From: AP-15 sp963747735
GTDB taxonomy: Bacteria > Pseudomonadota > Alphaproteobacteria > ATCC43930 > CGMCC-115725
Direction: 5' to 3'
Length of the DNA: 64,000 nt
NCBI GenBank assembly: GCA_963747735.1
Contig: CAVVGE010000015.1
Coordinates: 62,001-126,000 of the forward strand
Shown: one piece after another, positions 1 through 7,408 of the stretch
Layout of the letters: each line of letters begins with the position of its first letter
Position numbering within the stretch: the stretch's first letter is position 1
Made by a program: the position numbers and the translations under genes
Notes under the pieces: model-generated
What the model saw: only the letters and a program-made list of their open reading frames with translations
What the model was told of the DNA's origin: nothing
The model's database searches: none

Positions 1-213
1 TTTGTGCCACTCGGCACGGTGTTCCCCGGCACCGCGCATTCGGTCGATTTCGGCGGCGCGGCCGATCAATTCTTTTTCGACAACATCATCCTCGGCGCGA
101 ATACGCTGGTCCGGGCGCCGGAGCCTGCTACCCTCGCGCTCTTCGGAGCCTGGCTCGCCGGGGCCGCCTGGGCGCGCCGGCGCAAGCGGGTCGCGACCGG
201 CGCATCGCGATAG
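1..213 (+). CDS. PEP-CTERM sorting-domain protein, C-terminal part
   Basis: The gene enters from the left edge; only its last 70 codons are visible. The end has the three-part PEP-CTERM sorting signal: a PEPATLALFG motif, a hydrophobic stretch (LAGAAWA) and a basic tail beginning RRRKR. In this family the tail is a recognition signal for exosortase-dependent processing of surface or extracellular-matrix proteins, so the full protein is probably exported. The preceding residues (DQFFFDNIILG) resemble the final beta-strand region common in PEP-CTERM proteins. No exosortase gene is in the window. The stop lies 4 bases before hemC, but co-transcription is not shown. The function of the missing N-terminal domain cannot be judged. 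Confidence 0.8.
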   Translation, partial: FVPLGTVFPGTAHSVDFGGAADQFFFDNIILGANTLVRAPEPATLALFGAWLAGAAWARRRKRVATGASR

Positions 214-217
214 GGTC

Positions 218-1156
218 ATGCCGGCACCGTCCCGCACCCTGCGCATCGGCAGCCGCGGCAGCCCGATGGCGCTGTGCCAGACAGCGCGCGTGCGCGAGCT
301 GATCGCCGCGGCGCATCCGGAATTCGGGGCAGAGGGGGCGACCGGGATCGTGACGATCCGCACCACCGGCGACCGGGTGCAGGACCGCCCGCTCGCCGAG
401 ATCGGCGGCAAGGGCCTCTTTGCCAAAGAAATCGACGCCGCATTGCTCGCCGGCCGGATCGATCTTGCGGTGCATTCGCTAAAGGACCTCGAAACCGAGC
501 TTGCCGACGGGATCGAGATCGGCGCTGTGCTGACGCGCGACGACTGGCACGACGCGCTGTTGTCGCGCAGCGGGGGGCACCTCGACGCATTGCCGCGGGG
601 TGCGGTTGTCGGCACCGCCTCGTTGCGCCGCCAGGCCCAGCTCTTGGGCCGCCGTCCCGACCTCAGGATCGTGCCGTTTCGCGGCAATGCCGACACCCGG
701 CTGAAGAAGCTCGACGCCGGCGAGGTCGATGCCACTCTGCTGGCGCTCTGCGGCCTCGAACGCCTTGGCCTCGCGCACCGGGCGAGCGAGATCCTGGCGC
801 GCGAGATCATGCTGCCGGCGGTCGGGCAAGGCATGCTCGCGGTCGCCTGCCGGGCCGGCGACGACAAGGTGCGCCGGCTTCTGGCACCGCTCGACGACAA
901 GGCGAGCGCCGCCTGCGCCGCGGCCGAGCGCGCCATGCTCGCTGCTCTCGACGGCTCGTGCCGCACCCCGATCGCCGCCCTCGCCGAAATCACCGGCACC
1001 CAGCTCACGATCGAAGGCTTGCTCCTGACCCCCGACGGCAGCGCCGCGATCCGCGCCACCCGCACCGGCGCGCCCGCCGACGCCGCCCTTATCGGCCGCG
1101 ACCTCGGCGCCGAGCTCCGCCGCCGCGCCGGCCCCGAATTCAGCCTCGGCGGGTAG
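218..1156 (+). CDS. hemC: hydroxymethylbilane synthase (porphobilinogen deaminase)
   Basis: This cytosolic tetrapyrrole-pathway enzyme condenses four porphobilinogen molecules into hydroxymethylbilane. The 312-residue product has the usual family length. It begins TLRIGSRGSPMALCQ, the conserved N-terminal strand, and carries the HSLKDLE segment and a C-terminal LDGSCRTPIAAL motif. Cys248 in that motif is the expected attachment point of the dipyrromethane cofactor. The ATG at 218 is chosen because homology starts a few residues later; the frame stays open upstream to the window edge, but that stretch has no homology and overlaps the PEP-CTERM gene. No other heme gene is adjacent, so it appears to be a stand-alone gene. 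Confidence 0.96.
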   Translation: MPAPSRTLRIGSRGSPMALCQTARVRELIAAAHPEFGAEGATGIVTIRTTGDRVQDRPLAEIGGKGLFAKEIDAALLAGRIDLAVHSLKDLETELADGIEIGAVLTRDDWHDALLSRSGGHLDALPRGAVVGTASLRRQAQLLGRRPDLRIVPFRGNADTRLKKLDAGEVDATLLALCGLERLGLAHRASEILAREIMLPAVGQGMLAVACRAGDDKVRRLLAPLDDKASAACAAAERAMLAALDGSCRTPIAALAEITGTQLTIEGLLLTPDGSAAIRATRTGAPADAALIGRDLGAELRRRAGPEFSLGG

Positions 1157-1196
1157 CCGCGCCGCGGCCCCGCGCCTGCTTGTTAATGCAGTAAAA

Positions 1197-1268
1197 CAAC
1201 AGCAGGGCATCCCTCGCAAGCCCAGAACAGCTCGTTCTCGACGCCGGCATAGCCCGAGGCCATCGGTG
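1197..1268 (-). repeat. degenerate duplicate of the 3' part of pntB
   Basis: Bases 1224-1265 match bases 2059-2100 inside pntB with 4 mismatches in 42. They sit in the same orientation and correspond to the PntB segment MASGYAGVDNELFYR. Similarity fades on the left side. The copy has no open frame of useful length. It lies on the far side of the toxin-antitoxin pair from pntB, so the pair and the ABC remnant at 1862-1971 are bracketed by two copies of the same sequence. Confidence 0.7.
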
Positions 1269-1276
1269 CGATAGTG

Positions 1277-1555
1277 CTAATCGAAGAGATCACTGTGGGA
1301 ACCGAGCCTGACGAGGCGCAGGGCCTCGGGCGAGGGCTTGGCGTATATTAGCAGAAGGTCGGGCCAGAGATGGCAATCCCGATAGCCTGACCAATTTCCG
1401 GACAAGGCATGGTCGCGGTTGCGGGGTGGTAACGGGCGGTCGTTGGCCAGGAGCTCCAGCACAGCCGCAAGCCGCCCGTCGAGGTCACGATAGCGGGCGG
1501 TTGCCTTGGCCCAGCGGTAGTCGCGTTTGAAAGCGGCTGCACGCTCAATTCTCAG
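1277..1555 (-). CDS. YafQ/RelE-family mRNA interferase toxin
   Basis: The predicted 92-residue protein matches the length of E. coli YafQ, a ribosome-dependent mRNA endonuclease. Family residues are visible: the DH pair (RNRDHAL), GNWSGYRDCH, the PD in LWPDLLLIY, and the terminal SHSDLF. The Trp that follows the Asp in E. coli YafQ (PDW) is Leu here. The frame has no ATG, GTG or TTG before its conserved N-terminus (RIERAAAFKRDYRW). The best-placed start is a CTG at 1555-1553 that overlaps the last codons of the antitoxin gene, which suggests translational coupling and weak initiation. The downstream GTG at codon 34 would remove a third of the fold. It forms a module with the RelB/DinJ-type gene directly upstream. 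Confidence 0.8.
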   Translation of the reverse strand: MRIERAAAFKRDYRWAKATARYRDLDGRLAAVLELLANDRPLPPRNRDHALSGNWSGYRDCHLWPDLLLIYAKPSPEALRLVRLGSHSDLFD

Positions 1556-1808
1556 CGTTCAGGTCGGCCATCAGCGCGGCCGCGCTGTCGAACGATTTGC
1601 CCGCCCCCTGCTCGAGCTCTGCCATTGCCGCGCGGGTTTCCGCGTTCGGTATCTTGATCTCGAAAGGGAGCGCCTTCTCGGCAGCCACCCGGACCAGCAA
1701 CAACCGGATCGCGTCGGAAACCGACAGGCCCATATCGGCCAGCACCTTGGCAGCCTTTTCCTTCACCTCCCCGTCGACACGGGCGCGCACAACGCTATCC
1801 GACGCCAT
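1545..1808 (-). CDS. RelB/DinJ-family antitoxin
   Basis: An 87-residue antitoxin that should bind and neutralise the YafQ-like toxin and repress their common promoter. The N-terminal half (SVVRARVDGEVKEKAAKVL, then MGLSVSDAIRLLLVRVA) is a ribbon-helix-helix DNA-binding domain typical of RelB/DinJ. The C-terminal half, rich in Ala and Glu, should wrap the toxin. The ATG at 1808 is preferred over the in-frame ATG at 1826 because GGGAG sits about 9 bases upstream of it. Its stop overlaps the toxin start. The pair lies in an interval of duplicated and decayed sequence, which is consistent with acquisition as a mobile cargo module. Confidence 0.88.
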   Translation of the reverse strand: MASDSVVRARVDGEVKEKAAKVLADMGLSVSDAIRLLLVRVAAEKALPFEIKIPNAETRAAMAELEQGAGKSFDSAAALMADLNAEN

Positions 1809-1861
1809 GGAGCCCACTCCCGACATTGACGGCTACGATGTAGGTACGACCGCGGAGCTTG

Positions 1862-1971
1862 GTCCACAAGCCGACCAAATTCGAGCTCGTCATCGATCTT
1901 GGCACCGCTAACGCGCTCGGGTTGACGACCCGCTCTCACTCTTGGCGCGAGCCGATGAGACGATTGGATGA
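1862..1971 (+). pseudogene. 3' remnant of an ABC transporter substrate-binding protein (ABC_sub_bind type)
   Basis: One frame reads KPTKFELVIDLGTANALGLT and a second frame then reads PLSLLARADETIG followed by a stop. Joined, they reproduce the characteristic C-terminus of the Rhizobiales/Rhodospirillales substrate-binding family (PTKFELVINLKTAKALGLT..PPSLLARADEVIE). No upstream part of the gene is present and the two pieces are out of frame, so this is a decayed gene end. It lies between the antitoxin gene and the 3' end of pntB. Confidence 0.72.
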
Positions 1972-1984
1972 GGAAGAGCCGCCC

Positions 1985-3382
1985 CTACTCCATCGCCTTG
2001 ACGATTTCCTCGCACATTTTTTTGGCGTCGCCGAACAGCATCATCGTGTTGTCGCGGTAGAACAATTCGTTGTCGACGCCGGCGTAGCCCGAGGCCATCG
2101 AGCGTTTGACGAAGAGCACGGTCTTGGCGCGCTCGACCTCGAGGATCGGCATGCCGTAGATCGGCGAATGCGGGTCGGTCTTGGCGGCGGGGTTGGTCAC
2201 GTCGTTGGCGCCGATGACAAACGCGACATCGGTCGCGGCGAAATCGCGGTTGATCTCGTCGAGCTCGAACACCTCGTCATAGGAGACGTTGGCTTCGGCC
2301 AAGAGGACGTTCATGTGCCCGGGCATGCGGCCCGCCACCGGGTGGATCGCATAGCGCACGCCGACCCCGTCTTTTTTGAGGAGATCGGCCATCTCGCGCA
2401 AGGCGTGCTGGGCCTGCGCCACGGCCATGCCGTAGCCCGGCACGATGACCACCGAGCCGGCATTCTTGAGGATAAAGGCCGCGTCCTCGGCGCTCCCCGA
2501 TCTGACCGAGCGGTCGCCCGCGGCGGCGCTCGACGCGACCGCACCTCCTCCGGTGCCGAACCCGCCCAGGATCACATTGAAGATCGAGCGGTTCATCCCC
2601 TTGCACATGATGTAGCTGAGGATGGCGCCGGACGACCCGACCAAGGCGCCGGTGATGATCAGGAGGCTGTTCGACAAGGTAAAGCCGATGCCGCAGGCGG
2701 CCCAGCCCGAATACGAGTTCAGCATCGAGATGACGACCGGCATGTCGGCGCCGCCGATCGGCACGATCAACAAAAAGCCGAGCAAGAGCGAGGCGATGAG
2801 GATCAGCCAGAACAGCGCCGCCGCCCCGCCGGTCGCGACAAAGAGGACGATCAGCACGATCAGGAGAACGCCCAAGGCGGCGTTCGCCGGGTGCTGGCCG
2901 TGAAAGGTCAAGGGCCGGCCGGTGACGAGCCCCTGCAATTTGGCAAATGCGACGATCGAGCCGGTAAAGGTGATCGCCCCGATCGCCATGCCGATCGACA
3001 TTTCGACGAGGCTGCCGCCGTGGATCGCGCCCCGCACCCCGATCCCGTATTCCTCGGGCGCGCTAAAGGCGGCGGCGGCGACACACACCGCGGCAAGGCC
3101 GACGAGGCTGTGAAACGCGGCCACCAGCTGGGGCAGCGCCGTCATCTGGATCTTGAGCGCGATATAGGTGCCGATCGTGCCGCCGATCAGGATGCCGAGG
3201 ACGATCAGCCAGTAGCTGACGACATGCGGCGAAAGGAGCGTCGTCAGCACGGCGATCACCATGCCGGCGATGCCGAAGAGGTTGCCGCCGCGCGCCGTCC
3301 GCGGCGACGACAAGCCGCGCAGCGCCAGGATAAAGCAGATCGAGGCGATCAGATAAAAGAACGCCGACAGGTTCTCGCTCAC
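1985..3382 (-). CDS. pntB: NAD(P) transhydrogenase subunit beta
   Basis: The beta subunit of the proton-translocating transhydrogenase, an inner-membrane enzyme that makes NADPH from NADH using the proton gradient. The 465-residue product has about nine hydrophobic segments in its first 270 residues (domain II). The soluble NADP-binding domain III follows, with VPGYGMAVAQAQHALREM, GANDVTNPAA and a C-terminus containing MASGYAGVDNELFY. The start is a GTG at 3382 with only a weak ribosome site, 10 bases after the pntAB stop, consistent with translation from the pnt operon. A short diverged copy of its 3' region lies at about 1224-1265. Confidence 0.97.
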   Translation of the reverse strand: MSENLSAFFYLIASICFILALRGLSSPRTARGGNLFGIAGMVIAVLTTLLSPHVVSYWLIVLGILIGGTIGTYIALKIQMTALPQLVAAFHSLVGLAAVCVAAAAFSAPEEYGIGVRGAIHGGSLVEMSIGMAIGAITFTGSIVAFAKLQGLVTGRPLTFHGQHPANAALGVLLIVLIVLFVATGGAAALFWLILIASLLLGFLLIVPIGGADMPVVISMLNSYSGWAACGIGFTLSNSLLIITGALVGSSGAILSYIMCKGMNRSIFNVILGGFGTGGGAVASSAAAGDRSVRSGSAEDAAFILKNAGSVVIVPGYGMAVAQAQHALREMADLLKKDGVGVRYAIHPVAGRMPGHMNVLLAEANVSYDEVFELDEINRDFAATDVAFVIGANDVTNPAAKTDPHSPIYGMPILEVERAKTVLFVKRSMASGYAGVDNELFYRDNTMMLFGDAKKMCEEIVKAME

Positions 3383-3392
3383 CGGCGGCCCG

Positions 3393-3797
3393 CTATTTCT
3401 TGCGCTGGAACATTTGCAGCATGCGCTGGGTGACGATAAAGCCGCCGAAGATGTTGACCGCGGCGAGGGTCACCGCGACAAAGCCCATGATCTTGGCAAA
3501 GCTCAAGCCGAGCGGGCCGGCGGCGATCAGCGCGCCGACGACGATGACGCTCGAAATCGCGTTGGTGACGCTCATCAGCGGCGAATGCAAGGCCGGCGTC
3601 ACCCGCCACACCACGTGATAGCCGACAAAGACGGCGAGCACAAAAACCGTCAGCTCGAAGACAAACGGAACGCCGGCTGCGGCGGCCGGCGCCGGGACCG
3701 TCAAGCCGCGGGCGAGAGCTTCGAGATTGTGGGCGAGGCGGTCGGCATCGGCGGCGAGGCCATGGGCGCGATCGATCAGAGAAAGCGGGTCGGCCAT
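3393..3797 (-). CDS. pntAB: NAD(P) transhydrogenase subunit alpha, membrane part
   Basis: This 134-residue protein supplies the first membrane helices of domain II of the transhydrogenase. The split of the alpha subunit into PntAA and PntAB is the arrangement known from Rhodospirillum rubrum and relatives. The C-terminal two thirds has three strong hydrophobic segments (FELTVFVLAVFVGYHVVW, VIVVGALIAAGPLG, IMGFVAVTLAAVNIFGGF) and ends in the typical TQRMLQMFQRKK. A GGAGGACAAT ribosome site precedes the ATG. It lies 11 bases after pntAA and 10 before pntB in one operon. Confidence 0.95.
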   Translation of the reverse strand: MADPLSLIDRAHGLAADADRLAHNLEALARGLTVPAPAAAAGVPFVFELTVFVLAVFVGYHVVWRVTPALHSPLMSVTNAISSVIVVGALIAAGPLGLSFAKIMGFVAVTLAAVNIFGGFIVTQRMLQMFQRKK

Positions 3798-3808
3798 ATT
3801 GTCCTCCG

Positions 3809-4987
3809 TCAGCCGTTGGCGGCGGGCGCTGCCGCCTCGGGCGGCCGGGCGAAGGCCGGGTTTGCCACCACGCCGTTCTGGGTCAGCAAGGTGGCTTTGA
3901 CGATCTCGTCCTCGGCGTCGATCTTGAGGTGGCCCTCCTGGTCGATCAAGAGGCCGAGAAACGCCAAGAGGTTGCGCGCGTAGAGCTGGCTCGCATCGAC
4001 GGCGATGCGCGAGGGCACGTTCAGGTGGCCGATGATCGTGACCCCATTCGCCGTGGTGACGATTTCGCCCGCGCGGCTGCCCTCGACATTGCCGCCCTGC
4101 TCGACGGCGAGATCGACCACGACCGAGCCCGGCGCCATCCCGGCGACCATCGCCTCGTTCAGCAGCAGCGGGGCACGGCGGCCGGGAACCAGCGCGGTGC
4201 AGATCACAACGTCGGTGCGGCGCAACGCCTCGCCGATCTTCTCGCGCTGGCGGCGCTGGTAATCCTCGTCCATCTCGCGGGCATAGCCGCCCTCTGTCTC
4301 GGCGGTGCGCGCGGCGGCCTCATCGACCGAGACGAAGGTGGCGCCGAGGCTTTCGACCTGCTCCTTGGCCGCGGCCCGCACATCGCTGGCGGAGACGATC
4401 GCGCCGAGGCGGCGCGCGGTGGCGATCGCCTGCAAGCCGGCGACGCCCGCCCCCATCACCAGGACGCGCGCCGCCTTGATCGTGCCGGCGGCGGTCATCA
4501 TCATCGGAAACGCCCGGCCAAACGCATCGGCGGCGTCTAGCGCGGCCTTGTAGCCGGCCAGGTTCGCCTGCGAGGAGAGCGCGTCCATTGCCTGCGCGCG
4601 GGTTATGCGGGGCACCAGCTCGACGGCAAAGGCGCTGATCCCGGCAGCAGCATAGGCCTCGAGATCGGCCGAGTGCTCCAGCGGCTGCAGCAGGCCGATC
4701 AGGATGGCGCCGCGCCGGATATGCTGAAGCTCGTCGATCCCGTCTTCGCCGATCAGCGGACGCTGCACCTTGAGGACGATGTCGGCACCGCCGAGCGCCG
4801 CCGCCGCGTCCGCGGCGATCGTGGCCCCGGCCGCGGCAAAGGCCGCATCGGTAAACGATGCGCCGGCGCCGGCGCCGGTTTCCGCCACCACCTCGAGACC
4901 CATCGCGACCATCCGTTTGACGGTGTCGGGCGAGGCCGCGACGCGGCGTTCGAACGCCCGCCTTTCCTTGACGACGGCAACCTTCAT
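3809..4987 (-). CDS. pntAA: NAD(P) transhydrogenase subunit alpha, NAD-binding part
   Basis: The 392-residue soluble domain I of transhydrogenase binds NADH on the cytoplasmic face. The N-terminus (MKVAVVKERRAFERRVAASPDTV) is the alanine dehydrogenase/PNT N-terminal domain. A Rossmann fold follows with GAGVAGLQAIATARRLGA and then SASDVR. The RQREKIGEAL segment belongs to the mobile-loop region, and VVVDLAVEQGGNVEGS is a conserved signature. It is the first gene of the pnt operon. Its ATG at 4987 faces the divergent ECF sigma gene across about 250 bases. The C-terminus is Ala/Pro-rich, as is common for this subunit. Confidence 0.96.
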   Translation of the reverse strand: MKVAVVKERRAFERRVAASPDTVKRMVAMGLEVVAETGAGAGASFTDAAFAAAGATIAADAAAALGGADIVLKVQRPLIGEDGIDELQHIRRGAILIGLLQPLEHSADLEAYAAAGISAFAVELVPRITRAQAMDALSSQANLAGYKAALDAADAFGRAFPMMMTAAGTIKAARVLVMGAGVAGLQAIATARRLGAIVSASDVRAAAKEQVESLGATFVSVDEAAARTAETEGGYAREMDEDYQRRQREKIGEALRRTDVVICTALVPGRRAPLLLNEAMVAGMAPGSVVVDLAVEQGGNVEGSRAGEIVTTANGVTIIGHLNVPSRIAVDASQLYARNLLAFLGLLIDQEGHLKIDAEDEIVKATLLTQNGVVANPAFARPPEAAAPAANG

Positions 4988-5239
4988 CGAGCGGCTGATC
5001 CTGATTGGGCGGGCCGGCGAGCGCCCACAATGCCGTCAGCCCGGTGCTTTGGGAAGAGCGAACCCATGGTGGTGGGCCCGTTTCACCCTACTGTGAGGCC
5101 TTTTCGCGACGTGGTAAAATGCCGCGCCAAGGCGCCACGCGGTGGCGCGGCGATCGGCGCCGGAGCTGTTATGGGGACGCTTTTGCCCGAGGCCGCATAC
5201 CAAGGGCGGCGCCATGGGAATAGGATGTAAGGAGGTCCG
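4988..5239. promoter_or_regulatory. divergent intergenic region between pntAA and the ECF sigma gene
   Basis: This 252-base interval must carry the promoters for the minus-strand pnt operon and the plus-strand sigma/anti-sigma operon. An 8-base inverted repeat, CCGCGCCA at 5122-5129 and TGGCGCGG at 5143-5150, could be an operator or a hairpin in the sigma leader. A strong TAAGGAGGT ribosome site (5228-5236) fixes the TTG start of the sigma gene. I could not identify convincing -35/-10 hexamers for either direction. Confidence 0.4.
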
Positions 5240-5839
5240 TTGTCGCTGCGGCAGGAAACGGCGGAAACGCGGCTGCGCCTCGTCTCCAGCGAGGCGCCGG
5301 CGGAAGATGGTTTTCGCGACCAGCTGATCGCGGTGCTGCCGCGCCTGCGCCGTTTTGCGCGCGGGCTCGCGCATTCCGTGGTTGCGGCCGACGATCTGGT
5401 TCAGGCGGCGTGCGAGCGGGCGCTTGCTCGGCGTCATCAGTTTCAGGAGGGCACCCGGTTCGACAGCTGGATGTTTCGCATCGTGCAGACGATCTGGATC
5501 GACCAGATCCGCGCCGGCAAGGTGCGCAAGGAGGGCAGCGAGTTCGCCGCCGAACGGATGGGATCGGACGAAACGGTGCGACGCGCCGAGGCCCGGCTGG
5601 CGCTGGGCGAGGTGGGGCGCGCGCTCGATCGCCTGCCGCCCGACCAACGCACGGTGCTGCTGCTCGTCACCGTCGAGGGGCTGTCCTATAGGGAGGCTGC
5701 GGAGGTCGTGCAGGTGCCGGTCGGGACCATCATGAGCCGCTTGGCCCGCGCCCGCGCCGCGTTGCAGGTGCAGCTCGAAGCCGGGGCTGGGAGGGACAGG
5801 AGCACATCGGGATGGAAGAGCTCAGCGACGAGCGTCTGA
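5240..5839 (+). CDS. ECF-type RNA polymerase sigma factor
   Basis: A 199-residue extracytoplasmic-function sigma factor that should direct RNA polymerase to a small stress or envelope regulon. Region 2 spans about residues 25-95 (ADDLVQAACERAL, then FDSWMFRIVQTIWIDQIR). Region 4 spans about 125-180 (ALDRLPPDQRTVLLLVTVEGLSYREAAEVV, with VPVGTIMSRLARARAAL as the helix-turn-helix). The TTG start at 5240 is fixed by a GGAGG 4 bases upstream. Its last 28 bases overlap the anti-sigma gene, so the two are translationally coupled. The class within the ECF families cannot be assigned without comparison. Confidence 0.93.
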   Translation: MSLRQETAETRLRLVSSEAPAEDGFRDQLIAVLPRLRRFARGLAHSVVAADDLVQAACERALARRHQFQEGTRFDSWMFRIVQTIWIDQIRAGKVRKEGSEFAAERMGSDETVRRAEARLALGEVGRALDRLPPDQRTVLLLVTVEGLSYREAAEVVQVPVGTIMSRLARARAALQVQLEAGAGRDRSTSGWKSSATSV

Positions 5840-6678
5840 TCGCCTATCTCGACGGCGAGCTCGACGCAGCCGAGCACAGAGAAGTCGCCATCCGGCTCGA
5901 CCGCGATCCGGACGCGGCCGAGAAGGCGGCAGCCTTTGCCCAATCGGCACGATTGCTGCGCCGCACCCTCGGCGAGGTCGTGCGCGAGCCGGTGCCGGAG
6001 CGGCTGATTGCCGCGGTCCGCGGCGAGAGGGCGAGGGCGCCCGGCGCGCGGATCGTGCCGTTTGTCCGCCGGCTGGGGCAACGGCGGGCCGCAGCGCGGC
6101 AATTTTGGCGGGCGGCGCTGCCGGTGGCGGCTGGGCTGTTCGGGGTCGTCGTCGGCGCCGGCGGGGCCTATTTCGGCGCCGGGATGCTGGCGCGCCCCGG
6201 CGATGCCGAGCGGCCTGCGCTGGAGGCCGCCGCCGCCAACAACATGTGGCTCGACACCGCAGCCGGGTATTTCAAGCTGTTCGTCAGCACCGGCGACAAC
6301 ACGCCCGTCGATGTTCCGGCGACCGGCGACGTGCGCGCCGCGCTGCAAAAGATCAGCCAAAGCCTGCCGCAGGCGGTCCGCCTGCCGGATTTAAAGCCGT
6401 GGGGCCTGGCTTTTCGCGGCGCCCGCCTGGTGGTCGTCGAAGGGCGCCCCGCCGCCCAGCTGGTCTACACCACCGACAACAAAGCGATCGGCCCTTTGGC
6501 GCTGATCATCGGCTCGTCGAAGCAGGCCGACATTTCGCCCACTTTCGACCGCCGGCAGGATGTCAACGTGCTGTATTGGCGGCATCAGGGCCGTGCCTAT
6601 GCCCTCGTCGGCCAGGCCGATATCGGCTATCTTTGGGGCATCGGCAACGATGTCGCTTGGCAGCTCGACGCGATCTGA
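5812..6678 (+). CDS. membrane-anchored anti-sigma factor
   Basis: The 288-residue product begins with the short cytoplasmic domain typical of anti-sigma factors (MEELSDERLIAYLDGELD..). It has one transmembrane helix at about residues 104-127 (AALPVAAGLFGVVVGAGGAYFG) and a roughly 155-residue periplasmic domain. It should hold the upstream sigma factor at the membrane until a signal arrives. The zinc-finger HxxxCxxC motif of many ZAS anti-sigma factors is absent, so redox release through those cysteines is not expected. An AGGAG lies about 9 bases before the ATG. The periplasmic domain (VYTTDNKAIGPLALIIG.., VNVLYWRHQGRAYALVGQ) looks like the domain of other alphaproteobacterial FecR-independent anti-sigma proteins. 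The inducing signal is unknown. Confidence 0.87.
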   Translation: MEELSDERLIAYLDGELDAAEHREVAIRLDRDPDAAEKAAAFAQSARLLRRTLGEVVREPVPERLIAAVRGERARAPGARIVPFVRRLGQRRAAARQFWRAALPVAAGLFGVVVGAGGAYFGAGMLARPGDAERPALEAAAANNMWLDTAAGYFKLFVSTGDNTPVDVPATGDVRAALQKISQSLPQAVRLPDLKPWGLAFRGARLVVVEGRPAAQLVYTTDNKAIGPLALIIGSSKQADISPTFDRRQDVNVLYWRHQGRAYALVGQADIGYLWGIGNDVAWQLDAI

Positions 6679-6732
6679 CGAGGGGAACGCCCATCGCCCG
6701 CAGCAGGCAGAGGGCTGGACGAGGATAAGCCG

Positions 6733-7407
6733 ATGCGATTGCTGCTTGTCGAAGACAATGAACGGTTTGCCGCGCTGCTGAGGCGGGGCCTCTCGGCGGC
6801 GGGCTTCGTTGTCGATATGCTGGGAACCGCCGAGGATGCGATCGCCGCGTTGCGGGCGAACCGCTTTGAGGTCGTGGTGCTCGATCTCGGCCTGCCCGAC
6901 GCCGACGGGCTCGACGTGCTCGGCGACATGCGCGGCCGGCGCGACGCGACGCCGGTGCTGATCCTGACCGCCCGAGGCAGCCTGAAGGACCGAATCACCG
7001 GTCTCGGCAGCGGCGCCGACGATTATCTGGTCAAGCCGTTTGCGCTCGAAGAGCTGGTGGCGCGATTGCGCGCCTTGCTGCGCCGGCCGGGCAATTTGCT
7101 GGGTGTTGCGCTCGAGCTCGGCGACGTCACCCTCGACACCTCTGCACGGCAAGTCTTTGTCGGCGGCCAGCCGCTGTTTTTTTCGCCGCGCGAGATCGCC
7201 GTCCTCGAGCATCTACTGCGGCGCAGCGGCCGGGTGGTCGGCAAAGGGCTGCTCGAAAGCAACCTCTATGGGCTCTCGCAGGAAATCGGCTCGAATGCAG
7301 TCGAGGTCTACGTCCACCGGCTGCGCAAGCGGCTCGCCGAGGTCGGTGCTTCGGTCCAGATCCACACCCTGCGCGGCGTCGGCTATCTGATCGCCGAGAA
7401 GAGATGA
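6733..7407 (+). CDS. OmpR-family response regulator
   Basis: A 224-residue two-component response regulator. The receiver domain (about 1-115) has the acidic pair Glu7/Asp8, the phosphoacceptor Asp51 (VVVLDLGLPD), Thr79 and Lys101 (DDYLVKPF). The winged-helix DNA-binding domain follows (about 125-222: FFSPREIAVLEHLLRR.., VEVYVHRLRKRL, IHTLRGVGYLI). Its closest style is the TctD/QseB group. It starts 54 bases after the anti-sigma gene and is followed after one base by the histidine kinase, so all four genes may form one transcription unit. Target genes are not evident. Confidence 0.94.
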   Translation: MRLLLVEDNERFAALLRRGLSAAGFVVDMLGTAEDAIAALRANRFEVVVLDLGLPDADGLDVLGDMRGRRDATPVLILTARGSLKDRITGLGSGADDYLVKPFALEELVARLRALLRRPGNLLGVALELGDVTLDTSARQVFVGGQPLFFSPREIAVLEHLLRRSGRVVGKGLLESNLYGLSQEIGSNAVEVYVHRLRKRLAEVGASVQIHTLRGVGYLIAEKR

Positions 7408-7408
7408 G

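Noticed and set aside
1859..3433. A 524-codon plus-strand frame running through pntB
   Set aside because: Only its first 20 or so residues have meaning (the ABC binding-protein remnant); the remainder is antisense to pntB and rich in His/Asp/Arg.
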